In this document: piece by piece, positions 7,055 through 15,370 of the stretch
Position numbering within the stretch: position 1 is the first letter of the stretch
Layout of the letters: each line of letters begins with the position of its first letter
Origin: JBIOXB01 sp050732395
GTDB lineage: Bacteria; Zhuqueibacterota; Zhuqueibacteria; Zhuqueibacterales; Zhuqueibacteraceae
NCBI GenBank assembly: GCA_050732395.1
Contig: JBOHQX010000399.1
Coordinates: forward strand, 1 to 64,000
Length of the DNA stretch: 64,000 nucleotides
Reading direction: 5' to 3'
The notes under the pieces: model-generated
The model's database searches: none
What the model saw: only the letters and a program-made list of their open reading frames with translations
Told to the model about the DNA's origin: nothing
Made by a program: the position numbers and the translations under genes

Positions 7055-9313
7055 ATGGCAAAAGCATTGGTCATCGTTGAATCCGTTGCAAAAACAAAAA
7101 CCATTGGGAAATTCTTAGGTAAAGATTTCACCGTAAAATCTTCCGTTGGTCACATCAAAGACCTTCCCAAGCAACGCTTGGGCATTGATCTCACCGACGG
7201 TTTCGAGCCGGAATACATCACCATTCGCGGTAAAGGCAAGGTGTTGAACGAGCTGCGCAAAACGGCGAATGCCGTCGAGCACGTGTACATCGCCACCGAC
7301 CCCGATCGCGAGGGTGAAGCGATCGCACGCCATCTGGCGGATGAGATCGGCGAATACAACGAGAACATTTCGCGCGTGATGTTCAACGAGATCACTGAAA
7401 GCGCCGTGAAGCAGGCACTCGGCCATCCCCAGAAGATCGACGATCATCTGGTCGATGCGCAAAAGGCCCGGCGTGTGGTGGATCGTTTGGTGGGCTATCA
7501 GGTCAGCCCGTTGTTGTGGCGCACGATCTATCGCGGCCTGAGTGCCGGACGCGTGCAGTCCGTTGCGTTGCGCTTGATTTGCGAGCGCGAAGCCGCGATC
7601 GATGCTTTCATTCCAGAAGAATACTGGTCCATCGCGGCCGAGCTCAAGGGCAAAAATACCCCGCCGTTTCTGGCCAATTTGGTCAAAATCGGCGAGCAGA
7701 AGCTCGAGATTCACACTGAAAAAGAGGCCCAGGCAATTGCAACGGATTTGCGGCAACAATCGTTCAAAGTTGCCGACCTCAAAAAGAAGCAGGTGAATCG
7801 CCAGCCCCCGCCGCCATTTACCACCAGCACCATGCAACAGGAGGCTTCGAAACGCCTGGGCTACGCCGCCAAGCGCATCATGATTATCGCTCAGCACCTG
7901 TACGAAGGCATCGAGCTCGGTGAGGAGGGCAGCGTCGGATTGATCACGTACATGCGTACCGATTCGGTGCGCGTGGCCGAAGAAGCGCTCACCGCCGTAC
8001 GCGAATTGATCGCGAAGGATTACGGCCTGGAATATTTGCCCAAGACGCCGCGCAAATTCAAAGTCAAGGCGGGCGCGCAGGATGCGCACGAAGCCATTCG
8101 TCCCACGTCCATGAAATATTCGCCGAAGAAGATCAAGCGGTATTTGACCCCGGAACAGTACAATCTCTACGAGTTGATCTGGCAGCGCTTTGTGGCGAGC
8201 CAGATGGAAGTTGCAGTGCTGGAGCAGACGTCCATTGATTTCGAAGCCGGAAAATACCTGTTACGCGTCACCGGATCGGTCACCGTTTTTCGCGGATTTC
8301 TGCAAGTGTATGATGATTTCAAGGAGAAGGACGAGGAAAGCGAAAACGGTGAGAGCGGCTCTGCCGTACCTACCGGCTTGGAAATCGGTGAGCTGGTGCA
8401 ATTGCTCGATATTCATCCTGATCAGCATTTCACGAAGCCGCCGCCGCGTTACACCGAGAGCAGCCTGGTCAAAGAGTTGGACACGTTGAGCATCGGGCGA
8501 CCGAGCACGTACGCCATGATCATCAGCACGTTGACGACCCGCAAGTACGTCGAAAAGCAAGCCCGCCAGCTTGCGCCCACGGAGCTGGGCAAAACCGTGA
8601 ACCGGATTTTGATCCAGCAATTTCCGGATATCTTCAATGTCGAGTTCACCGCATATATGGAAGATGAGCTGGACAAAATTGAATCGGGTAACAAGAGATT
8701 TCTGGAAGTCATCAACGAGTTCTACCAGCCTTTCAATTCCGCCGTGGTGGCCGCCGAGGAGAAAAAAGACAGCATCAAAGATTCTTTGCTGGAAACGACT
8801 GAAGAACAATGCCCGAAATGCGGCAAGCCACTCATTATCCGCTGGGGGCGAAACGGTCGGTTCATGGCGTGTAGCGGTTATCCCGATTGCAAACACACCA
8901 AGCCGCTCGACGTGCAAGAAGTTGCGACCGGCGCCGTGTGTGAGAATTGCGGCAAAGAAATGGTGGTGAAAGTCGGCCGCTACGGTCGTTTCATCGCGTG
9001 CAGCGGTTATCCCGATTGTAAGAATGCGAAGCCGTTTCCGATCGGGGTGTCGTGCCCCAAGCCGGATTGCGGCGGGCAAGTGGTCGAGCGGCGCAGCAAG
9101 CGCGGGCGTACTTTCTACGGCTGCGGCCGCTATCCCGCGTGCGACTTCGTGAGTTGGAACAAGCCGGTCGCCATTCCCTGCCCGCAATGTGCCAACAACT
9201 ATTTGGAAGAACGCTATACCGAAGCCAAGGGCGTGCATTTGCGCTGCCCGAAATGCAAGCATGAGTTGGAAGGAACTCCCGAGGAGTTCTATGAGCCAGC
9301 CCTTGCGAGTTGA
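7055..9313 (+). CDS. topA: DNA topoisomerase I (type IA)
   Basis: 752 residues from the ATG at 7055 (MAKALVIVESVAKTKTIGKF); the frame stays open to 6914 but that extension has no family match. The enzyme relaxes negatively supercoiled DNA through a 5'-phosphotyrosine intermediate. Domains: N-terminal TOPRIM (VIVESVAKTKTI, ATDPDREGEAIA), the type IA core with the catalytic tyrosine in GLITYMRTDS (Tyr299), and four C-terminal zinc-finger modules starting at about residues 587 (CPKCGKPLIIRWGRNGRF), 629 (CENCGKEMVVKVGRYGRF), 668 (CPKPDCGGQVVERRSKRG) and 709 (CPQCANN). Four fingers is within the family's range. The last 23 bases overlap the start of xerC, implying translational coupling. Confidence 0.97.
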   Translation: MAKALVIVESVAKTKTIGKFLGKDFTVKSSVGHIKDLPKQRLGIDLTDGFEPEYITIRGKGKVLNELRKTANAVEHVYIATDPDREGEAIARHLADEIGEYNENISRVMFNEITESAVKQALGHPQKIDDHLVDAQKARRVVDRLVGYQVSPLLWRTIYRGLSAGRVQSVALRLICEREAAIDAFIPEEYWSIAAELKGKNTPPFLANLVKIGEQKLEIHTEKEAQAIATDLRQQSFKVADLKKKQVNRQPPPPFTTSTMQQEASKRLGYAAKRIMIIAQHLYEGIELGEEGSVGLITYMRTDSVRVAEEALTAVRELIAKDYGLEYLPKTPRKFKVKAGAQDAHEAIRPTSMKYSPKKIKRYLTPEQYNLYELIWQRFVASQMEVAVLEQTSIDFEAGKYLLRVTGSVTVFRGFLQVYDDFKEKDEESENGESGSAVPTGLEIGELVQLLDIHPDQHFTKPPPRYTESSLVKELDTLSIGRPSTYAMIISTLTTRKYVEKQARQLAPTELGKTVNRILIQQFPDIFNVEFTAYMEDELDKIESGNKRFLEVINEFYQPFNSAVVAAEEKKDSIKDSLLETTEEQCPKCGKPLIIRWGRNGRFMACSGYPDCKHTKPLDVQEVATGAVCENCGKEMVVKVGRYGRFIACSGYPDCKNAKPFPIGVSCPKPDCGGQVVERRSKRGRTFYGCGRYPACDFVSWNKPVAIPCPQCANNYLEERYTEAKGVHLRCPKCKHELEGTPEEFYEPALAS

Positions 9314-10214
9314 GTCGTTTGGATCTTGGCTCGCGCAATTTCTGACCCACCTCGAAGCGGAGCGACGCTCCGCCGCACGTACGCTCGACACGCGGCGCGA
9401 CGACTTGCGCCACTTCGCCGAGTTTTGGCTGAGCCAAAACGGCGGGGATTTCACCCGCGCCCTGGTTCGCCGATACCTCAGCGCTTTGTCACGTCAGGGG
9501 TACGCGCCGGCGACCATAAATCGTAAACTCGCCAGCCTGCGCATGTTTTGCAAATTCCTGTTGCAGGAAAACGCGCTGCCCAACAATCCCACCGCCAATC
9601 TCGTTTCTTTGAAACAACCGCGCAGGCTGCCACGTTTTTTGACCGTGGCGGAGCTGGCCAAAGCCATGCAAATGCCGGTAACCGGCACGCCGTCCGGTGT
9701 TCGAGATCTCGCGATTTTGGAGCTGTTATACGGCTGCGGCCTGCGGCGGCAAGAGCTCGTGCAATTGAACGTGGATGGGATTGATACCCGCAACATGCAG
9801 ATTCGCGTGCTGGGCAAGCGCAATCGTGAGCGCATTGTGCCGCTCGGGCGTGTAGCCACTCGTGCCGTGCAAGACTGGCTCGCACTGCGTCCGGCCTTTG
9901 CGAAAGTGATTCAGGATCAAGCCGCATTGTTTTTGGACGCACACGGGCGCCGCTTGAGTGCAGGCATGGTTTATCACGCCGTGCGCCGATGTTTGCACAA
10001 AGTCGTGCCTCTGGAAAGGGCGCATCCGCACATTTTGCGCCACAGCTTTGCGACGCATTTACTCGACTCCGGCGCAGATTTGATGGCGGTGAAAGAACTG
10101 CTTGGGCACTCGAGCCTGGGCACAACCCAAATCTACACACATGTCACTCCACAACGCTTGAAAGCAGTGTATCAACTCGCCCATCCGCGGGCGGGAAAGG
10201 AGCCGTCGAAATAA
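9291..10214 (+). CDS. xerC: Tyrosine recombinase XerC/XerD
   Basis: 307 residues from the ATG at 9291, chosen because GAGGAG (9281-9286) precedes it and the protein then has the usual Xer length; the frame itself runs further back inside topA. It is a site-specific recombinase resolving chromosome dimers at dif. The N-terminal SAM-like DNA-binding domain (about 10-90) is followed by the catalytic domain with Arg152 in YGCGLRRQELVQL, Lys176 in VLGKRNRER, His247 and Arg250 in HPHILRHSFATHLL, His273 in LLGHSSLGTTQIYTH and the nucleophile Tyr282. All catalytic residues are present. Overlaps topA by 23 bases. topA-xerC adjacency is common, which favours XerC over a phage integrase; XerC and XerD cannot be told apart by eye. 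Confidence 0.92.
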   Translation: MSQPLRVESFGSWLAQFLTHLEAERRSAARTLDTRRDDLRHFAEFWLSQNGGDFTRALVRRYLSALSRQGYAPATINRKLASLRMFCKFLLQENALPNNPTANLVSLKQPRRLPRFLTVAELAKAMQMPVTGTPSGVRDLAILELLYGCGLRRQELVQLNVDGIDTRNMQIRVLGKRNRERIVPLGRVATRAVQDWLALRPAFAKVIQDQAALFLDAHGRRLSAGMVYHAVRRCLHKVVPLERAHPHILRHSFATHLLDSGADLMAVKELLGHSSLGTTQIYTHVTPQRLKAVYQLAHPRAGKEPSK

Positions 10215-10346
10215 AATCAGCCCCAGCACACGCCAAACGCAGGGAATGAATCGTCTTACTTATTGACGGGCGCCTTGCATGGCTCACATGGTGTCCGGGC
10301 TACCGAATGACCATGGCAACCAAGTGCATCAGGAGAGAGGAAGATC

Positions 10347-10463
10347 ATGCCGAATTTGCCTGCGTTGTCCCTTAATTCAGGATGGCAGGGTTTACAATCC
10401 ACCATAGCCGGGAGGCTATTCATGCACCTTGAACAACTTCATTCAAGGAGGAGGTCGCAATGA
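10347..10463 (+). CDS. Possible 38-residue leader ORF upstream of hpf
   Basis: An ATG at 10347 follows the purine-rich AGGAGAGAGGAAG (10331-10343) and opens a 38-codon frame that ends at TGA 10461-10463. That stop overlaps the hpf start as ATGA, and the frame runs through the hpf ribosome site AAGGAGGAGG. The peptide starts MPNLPALSLNSGWQGL and ends in an Arg-rich HSRRRSQ tail. It has no recognisable homologue. The layout suggests translational coupling or leader control of hpf, but chance cannot be excluded at this length. Confidence 0.4.
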   Translation: MPNLPALSLNSGWQGLQSTIAGRLFMHLEQLHSRRRSQ

Positions 10464-10804
10464 ATCTCCACATCACCGCACGGCATTTCAAACTCACCAA
10501 CGCACTCAGAACCTTTGCGGAAACGGAGGTGGTCCGACTCGAGAAGTATCATGATGGCATCATCGAAAGCGAAGTGATTCTATCTTCGGAAAAAATGACA
10601 CAGATTGCGGAAATCCTTCTCAAGGTGTACGGCCAAAAACTCACCGCCACCGAAAGGAGCGAGAACATTCAGAAGTCGATCACTCTGGCGGTCGACAAGC
10701 TCGAGCGCCAGTTAAAAAAATACAAGGGAAAATTCTTGCAGAAGAAAGGCAATGTGAAAGCAGGCTTGGCGTTTGTCGAAGGCAAGGTTGCACAAGCCAT
10801 GTAG
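10460..10804 (+). CDS. hpf: Ribosome hibernation promoting factor (short HPF/RaiA family)
   Basis: 114 residues with the opening MNLHITARHFKLTNALRTFA and the middle KYHDGIIESEVILSSEKMTQ-IAEILLKVYGQKLTATE, followed by ITLAVDKLERQLKKYKGKF. This is the single-domain beta-alpha-beta-beta-beta-alpha fold that binds the 30S decoding site and inactivates ribosomes in slow growth. It lacks the C-terminal dimerisation domain of long HPF, so it is the short type. A very strong ribosome site AAGGAGGAGG lies 6-15 bases upstream. The start overlaps the stop of a 38-codon leader ORF. A perfect intrinsic terminator follows, so hprK downstream is largely insulated despite the classical hpf-hprK order. Confidence 0.93.
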   Translation: MNLHITARHFKLTNALRTFAETEVVRLEKYHDGIIESEVILSSEKMTQIAEILLKVYGQKLTATERSENIQKSITLAVDKLERQLKKYKGKFLQKKGNVKAGLAFVEGKVAQAM

Positions 10805-10818
10805 TCGTTGAATTCGCG

Positions 10819-10854
10819 AAAGCTGCCCGCATTCCGGGCAGCTTTCTTTTTTTT
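10819..10854 (+). terminator. Intrinsic terminator after hpf
   Basis: Perfect 11-base-pair stem: AAAGCTGCCCG (10819-10829), 5-base loop, CGGGCAGCTTT (10835-10845), then C and a run of eight T. It lies 14 bases after the hpf stop and 20 bases before hprK. Confidence 0.93.
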
Positions 10855-10874
10855 GATCAGAGGATTTCGCTGCC

Positions 10875-11855
10875 ATGGAAAACTTGACGGTCGGAACGCT
10901 GTACAACGAGATGCACACGTTGCTCGGGCTGGAGATCGTGAACGGCACATACAGTTTTCGTAAGATCATCAAAGAAGGCGATTTGCATCGGCCAGGCCTG
11001 GCGCTTTCAGGTTTTACCAAGGTTTTTACCTACGAGCGCGTGCAGATTCTCGGCAATACCGAGTTGCGTTACCTCGAGGACATGACTGCGGAAGAACGCC
11101 AAAAGGCGCTCAAACCCGTGCTCAATTTCGACATGCCGTGCTTGATCGTGACCAACGACAACAAAACACCAGCAGAATTGGTCGAACTGGCCAATAAGCG
11201 CGGCGTCACGATCTTTCGGAGCGCGCAAAGCACGACGCTGGTGACGCACCTGTTGAGCGAGTATTTGGATGAAAAATTTGCGCCTAAAATCACCGTGCAC
11301 GGCTCGCTGGTGGACGTGCACGGCATCGGCATACTCTTCACCGGCCGCAGCGGCATCGGCAAGAGCGAGATCGCGCTGGACCTGGTGGAGCGCGGGCATC
11401 GTTTGGTGGCGGACGACGTCGTCGTGATTAGCCGCAAGGCCGCGGGCGTTCTGCTCGGCCAGGGTACCGAGATGTTGCAGAATCACATGGAAATTCGCGG
11501 CCTGGGTATCATCGACGTACGCGCCATGTTCGGTATTCGCGCCGTGCGCGCGCAAAAGCGCATCGAAGTTGAAGTACATCTCGAGGAGTGGGATTCCAAG
11601 GAAGACTACGAGCGCGTAGGTTTGGTCGAGACCAACACCAAAATCCTCGAAGTGGAAATTCCGTACGTGAAACTGCCGATTTTTCCCGGCAAGAACATCA
11701 CCGTCATTGCCGAAGTCGTCGCCCTCAACCAACTGCTCAAGATTGCTGGCGTGCACCCGGCGCGTTCGTTCAACGAGCGTCTGGTGCGCAAGATTCAGGA
11801 AAGCACGGAGGATCATTTAGAATTGGAGAGGTATTTGCAGAGGGATTTTGAGTGA
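10875..11855 (+). CDS. hprK: HPr kinase/phosphorylase
   Basis: 326 residues. HprK/P phosphorylates and dephosphorylates Ser46 of HPr or related Crh-type proteins. The N-terminal domain (about 1-130) is followed by the kinase core with the P-loop GRSGIGKSEIALDLVERGHRLVADDVV (about 156-182) and the family signature MEIRGLGIIDVRAMFGIRAV (about 200-222). The length matches the family. In many FCB and Gram-negative bacteria HprK occurs without sugar PTS permeases and works in a regulatory relay; no HPr gene is visible here. It lies directly downstream of hpf but behind a strong terminator, so it needs read-through or a promoter within the 20-base gap or inside hpf. Confidence 0.95.
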   Translation: MENLTVGTLYNEMHTLLGLEIVNGTYSFRKIIKEGDLHRPGLALSGFTKVFTYERVQILGNTELRYLEDMTAEERQKALKPVLNFDMPCLIVTNDNKTPAELVELANKRGVTIFRSAQSTTLVTHLLSEYLDEKFAPKITVHGSLVDVHGIGILFTGRSGIGKSEIALDLVERGHRLVADDVVVISRKAAGVLLGQGTEMLQNHMEIRGLGIIDVRAMFGIRAVRAQKRIEVEVHLEEWDSKEDYERVGLVETNTKILEVEIPYVKLPIFPGKNITVIAEVVALNQLLKIAGVHPARSFNERLVRKIQESTEDHLELERYLQRDFE

Positions 11856-11864
11856 TACGCTGTA

Positions 11865-11893
11865 TTGACTATCTCGACAAACTTACGTATTTT
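11865..11893 (+). promoter_or_regulatory. Candidate promoter of the porX operon
   Basis: TTGACT (11865-11870), 17 bases, TATTTT (11888-11893), located between the hprK stop and the porX ATG at 11970. Confidence 0.55.
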
Positions 11894-11969
11894 CAACCTA
11901 CAGAATCGATGAAAACGCTACCCCGTTGCGTATGTGGCGGGGTACTTCATTTTTTGGTCAAAAAGCAAA

Positions 11970-13544
11970 ATGTCCGAAACGCGTAACAAAATCTTGTGGG
12001 TGGATGATGAAATCGAGCTGCTGCGGCCGCATATCTTGTTCCTGCAAGAAAAAGGCTATGCCGTGCGGCCGGTGACAAATGCGGATGATGCCGTCTCCCT
12101 CATTCGCGAAGAACAATTCGATCTCGTGCTGCTTGACGAAAGCATGCCGGGGAAGGACGGCTTGACCGCGCTCGCGGAAATGAAGGAAATCAATCCCGCC
12201 CTGCCGATCGTGATGGTGACGAAGAATGAGGAAGAGCGGCTGATGGAAGAGGCGATCGGCAGCCGCATCGACGATTATCTCACCAAGCCGGTCAACCCAA
12301 GCCAGATTCTTTCGACGTGCAAAAAAATTCTGGACCGGCGCAAGATTACCGGCGCACGTGTGTCGCGCGATTACATTGCTGAGTTCAACAAGATCTCGCG
12401 CAAGTTGTTCGAGCCGCTGTCGTGGCGCGATTGGATCGATATTTATATTCCATTGGCCGAGTGGGAGGTGGAATTGGATCGCCACGCCGATCTCGGCTTG
12501 CGCCAGACCCTGGCCGACCAAAAACGGGAATGCAACGCCGCTTTTGGCAAGTTCATCGAGCAGACCTACCCCGGCTGGTTGAACGGCAAAGACGGGCCCG
12601 TCTTGTCGCCCGCGATCGTGCAAAAGCATGTGGTTCCGCCTTTGCGCGAGGGCCGGAAAGTCGTGTTTATCGTTATCGACAATTTGCGCCTCGATCAATG
12701 GTTCACCATCGAGCCCCTGTTGCGCGCTTCTTTTTCGATTGAGCGCGAATACTATTACTCGATTTTGCCGACCGCCACGCCCTATGCGCGCAATGCGATA
12801 TTTGCCGGCATGTTCCCGCGCGAAATCGAAAAAGAGTTTCCGAGCATGTGGGTTTTGGAAAAAGACGACGACAGCAGTCTCAATCGTCATGAACGCGAGT
12901 TTATGGAAGCGCAGTTGGCGCGCTTGAAGGTGAGTTTGAAGCCGGACTTGAAGTATCTCAAGATCATCGAACAGAACGAGGCTCGCGCCGTGGAGAAGCA
13001 GATCGGTTCCTACGCCGACTTGCCCTTGCTCGTGCTTGTCGTGAATTTCGTCGACATTCTCGCCCACAGCCGCAGCGATTCCGAGGTGTTGCGTGAAATT
13101 ACGCCCGATGAAGCGGCGTATCGCTCCCTCACCAAATCCTGGTTCGAGCATTCGTGGCTGTTTCGCGTGCTGCAGCAACTGGCCACGCGTGATAACGTCA
13201 TCATCGTTACCTCGGACCACGGCAGCATTCGCGGGCTGCGCGGCGCGAGGGTGATCGGCGACCGCGAAACTTCCACCAATTTGCGTTACAAATTCGGCCG
13301 CAGCCTGAAGGCTGATGCCAAGCAGGCCATCATCGTCAATGATCCCAAAACTTATCAATTGCCAGGCTTCGGCATCAACACCAACTATCTTTTTGCCAAG
13401 GAAGATTTTTATTTCGTGTATCCGACGAATTATCACTATTACCTCAATTACTACCGCGACAGCCTGCAGCATGGCGGCGTGTCCATGGAAGAAATCATTT
13501 TACCGGTGGTGCGGCTGGAATCATTGCAGACGCGCGGTCGATGA
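11970..13544 (+). CDS. porX: PorX-like response regulator with PglZ (alkaline phosphatase-fold) domain
   Basis: 524 residues from the ATG at 11970; a GTG at 11934 in the same frame is less likely. Residues 1-120 form a receiver domain: VDDE acidic pocket, phospho-acceptor Asp56 in VLLDESMPGKDG, Thr84 and Lys106 (YLTKPV). The remainder is a PglZ-type alkaline phosphatase superfamily domain (VVFIVIDNLRLDQW near the centre, VTSDHGSIRG with metal-site Asp/His). This architecture is that of PorX, which with the kinase PorY and a sigma factor regulates T9SS genes in Porphyromonas; a cyclic-oligonucleotide phosphodiesterase activity has been reported for the family. No porY is beside it. It heads an overlapping operon with tsaE (ATGA). 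Confidence 0.88.
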   Translation: MSETRNKILWVDDEIELLRPHILFLQEKGYAVRPVTNADDAVSLIREEQFDLVLLDESMPGKDGLTALAEMKEINPALPIVMVTKNEEERLMEEAIGSRIDDYLTKPVNPSQILSTCKKILDRRKITGARVSRDYIAEFNKISRKLFEPLSWRDWIDIYIPLAEWEVELDRHADLGLRQTLADQKRECNAAFGKFIEQTYPGWLNGKDGPVLSPAIVQKHVVPPLREGRKVVFIVIDNLRLDQWFTIEPLLRASFSIEREYYYSILPTATPYARNAIFAGMFPREIEKEFPSMWVLEKDDDSSLNRHEREFMEAQLARLKVSLKPDLKYLKIIEQNEARAVEKQIGSYADLPLLVLVVNFVDILAHSRSDSEVLREITPDEAAYRSLTKSWFEHSWLFRVLQQLATRDNVIIVTSDHGSIRGLRGARVIGDRETSTNLRYKFGRSLKADAKQAIIVNDPKTYQLPGFGINTNYLFAKEDFYFVYPTNYHYYLNYYRDSLQHGGVSMEEIILPVVRLESLQTRGR

Positions 13545-14074
13545 ACGCGGCGACCGTCACCGAAGCGGAGTTGCGCGAGGCGCTGCTCGGGCAGAAAATT
13601 TTGCACTTACGCTCGGATTCGGCTGAAGAGACCCGCGGGCTCGCCACCAAACTCGCCGGACTGCTGGAACAAAGACAAATTGTCCTCTTATTCGGGAATC
13701 TGGGGTCCGGCAAAACCACGTTTGTCAAGGGCATTTGCGCGGCGTTGGGTGTGCCCGACAAAGTGACCAGCCCGACTTTTACGATCATGCACTTGTATCG
13801 CGGTGCAGAAATCACGATTTATCATTTTGATTTTTACCGGCTGGAATCGTGGCGGGATATCGCGGCGCTCGGCGTGGAAGAATATTTTGACGGCGACGGC
13901 ATCTGCCTGATCGAATGGCCCGAGCGCGTCCTGCCGCTGTTGCCGTCCGCCTGGAGCTCACGCACGGCGACGCCAGTGGCCATGCAGCAGGTCGTGCGGG
14001 TGCAATTAACGCTGCCGGAGCAACTGCAGCAACCCGACGTTCGCTTGATTGAAATCTCTCGACGCGCGGCATGA
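13541..14074 (+). CDS. tsaE: tRNA threonylcarbamoyladenosine biosynthesis ATPase TsaE
   Basis: 177 residues. TsaE is the P-loop ATPase needed, with TsaB and TsaD, for t6A37 formation on ANN-decoding tRNAs. Visible motifs: LLFGNLGSGKTTFVKGI (Walker A, about 50-66), the VTSPTFTIMHLY stretch, and IYHFDFYRLESW with the family DxYRL motif; CLIEWPERV matches the Walker-B-like IEWxE. The ATG at 13541 overlaps the porX stop by four bases and its own stop overlaps the tsaB start by four bases, so the three are translated from one message. The C-terminus (about 130-177) is slightly extended and poorly conserved. Confidence 0.95.
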   Translation: MNAATVTEAELREALLGQKILHLRSDSAEETRGLATKLAGLLEQRQIVLLFGNLGSGKTTFVKGICAALGVPDKVTSPTFTIMHLYRGAEITIYHFDFYRLESWRDIAALGVEEYFDGDGICLIEWPERVLPLLPSAWSSRTATPVAMQQVVRVQLTLPEQLQQPDVRLIEISRRAA

Positions 14075-14787
14075 TATTGGGAATTGAGACAGCTTCGCCA
14101 ATGTGCAGCGTGGGCATTGTGCACGACGGCCGCGTCCTCGCCGAAATCAGTTTTGATATCAAAAGCTTACATGACCGTGTCTTGACCGAAGCGATTCAAC
14201 GACTGCTATATTGGAGCGGTATGGAGTTGCCGCAGGTCCATGCGATCGCGATTTCTGCCGGCCCCGGGTCGTTTACGGGCCTGCGTATCGGCATGGGTGT
14301 CGCGAAAGGCTTGGCTTTTGCACAAGACAAGCCGATCATTGCCGTCAATACCTTGCTGCTGCAAGCCGCGGCTGCTGCACCGCACGCCCGCGCTTTCGCA
14401 CAAGGCCGCGGCGTTGATATTTCTGCCGTGCGCATTGTGCCCGTGCTGCAGTCGCGTCGCGGCGAAGTTTACACCGCGACGTATGCATGGCAAGCACCAT
14501 TACCGGCACAACGCGAGCAGGACAAGGTCGTTGCGATTCCGGATTTTCCCGCTACGCTCACGGGGATGACCGTCTTGTGCGGAAACGGCGTTGCGGCGTT
14601 GCAGGAAACCGGAGCGCTCGGCCAGGTTGAGAATATGCTCGTAGTGACCGGACCGGAGGCGCGTTTGAGCGGCGGAGGGGCGGCGCGCCTGGGCGAGTTC
14701 AAATACCAACGGGGAGAAATCATGAATGCGGAGGAGTTAGAGCCGTTTTATGTGCAGGACTTCAATATTGAACCGCGCTCGAGGTAG
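14071..14787 (+). CDS. tsaB: tRNA threonylcarbamoyladenosine biosynthesis protein TsaB
   Basis: 238 residues of the ASKHA-fold TsaB/YeaZ family, the scaffold partner of TsaD in t6A synthesis. The opening MILGIETASPMCSVGI and the HDRVLTEAIQRLL and ISAGPGSFTGLRIGMGVAKGLAFA segments are the family signatures. A central region rich in alanine and histidine (about 96-115) is more variable than usual. The start overlaps the tsaE stop (ATGA). It is followed 14 bases later by the rimI-like acetyltransferase, which is the common tsaE-tsaB-rimI order. Confidence 0.95.
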   Translation: MILGIETASPMCSVGIVHDGRVLAEISFDIKSLHDRVLTEAIQRLLYWSGMELPQVHAIAISAGPGSFTGLRIGMGVAKGLAFAQDKPIIAVNTLLLQAAAAAPHARAFAQGRGVDISAVRIVPVLQSRRGEVYTATYAWQAPLPAQREQDKVVAIPDFPATLTGMTVLCGNGVAALQETGALGQVENMLVVTGPEARLSGGGAARLGEFKYQRGEIMNAEELEPFYVQDFNIEPRSR

Positions 14788-14801
14788 CTCAAACACCCTC
14801 A

Positions 14802-15356
14802 ATGCCTGAAATTGGGTCGTGTTGGTCGAATATGTTTGACCTTCAATCCAACAATTCGGAGACGGTTGAACATTTGGTTACGCACGGGGGTACGGAGAAG
14901 ATTCTCCTGCGTGCCATGCACCCAGACGATCTTCCCCACGTCACTGCGATTGAAGCGCAAAGCCAGCTCGATCCCTGGTCGCAAACATCTTTTCGTGCAG
15001 AACTGGAAAATTCCCGCGTTTCACAGCCGCTGGTGGCGGTGCGGGAAAATGAGATCGTGGGCTACATCGTGTGCTGGTTCATAGCTGACGAGGCGCAGGT
15101 TGCGACGATTGCCGTGAAAGAAAGCCATCGCCGGCGAGGGTTGGGGCGTTTCATGTTGTCGCACGCGCTGCAACTGGCGCTTCGGCATCGTTGTCGCCGC
15201 GTTTTTCTGGAAGTACGGAAGTCGAATCTTGCAGCGCGACGCCTATACGAAAGTTTGGGCTTTGTCGTGGACGGGCTTCGACCGCGATACTACCTTCCCG
15301 GCCAGGAAGATGCGATTTTAATGAAAAAAGAATTGGTTTCGGAAAGCAACTGTTGA
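14802..15356 (+). CDS. rimI: Ribosomal-protein-alanine N-acetyltransferase (RimI-like GNAT)
   Basis: GNAT acetyltransferase of up to 184 residues. The conserved part runs from EKILLRAMHPDDLPHVTAIE to the end and includes VATIAVKESHRRRGLGRFML (motif A, the acetyl-CoA pyrophosphate loop Q/RxxGxG/A region) and FLEVRKSNLAARRLYESLGF (motif B). RimI acetylates the N-terminal alanine of S18, and orthologues are commonly encoded after tsaB, as here. The first 25 residues are not part of the domain; an alternative ATG at 14832 would shorten the protein by ten residues and neither start has a strong ribosome site. GNAT substrate specificity is uncertain. Confidence 0.85.
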   Translation: MPEIGSCWSNMFDLQSNNSETVEHLVTHGGTEKILLRAMHPDDLPHVTAIEAQSQLDPWSQTSFRAELENSRVSQPLVAVRENEIVGYIVCWFIADEAQVATIAVKESHRRRGLGRFMLSHALQLALRHRCRRVFLEVRKSNLAARRLYESLGFVVDGLRPRYYLPGQEDAILMKKELVSESNC

Positions 15357-15370
15357 CGGCAGAGGGAGCG

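Noticed and set aside
9291..10214. Phage integrase
   Set aside because: The overlap with topA, the 307-residue length and typical Xer motifs fit chromosomal XerC/D; no prophage genes or att-like repeats are nearby.
11958..13472. 504-codon open frame on the minus strand opposite porX
   Set aside because: It lies exactly under the well-supported porX gene, has no family motif or ribosome site, and arises from GC-rich codon structure, as do similar antisense frames under secA, topA and acyl-CoA dehydrogenase.
11970..13544. PglZ domain as a BREX phage-defence gene
   Set aside because: The N-terminal receiver domain and the housekeeping operon fit PorX; no BREX partners (BrxA, BrxB, BrxC, PglX, BrxL) are present.
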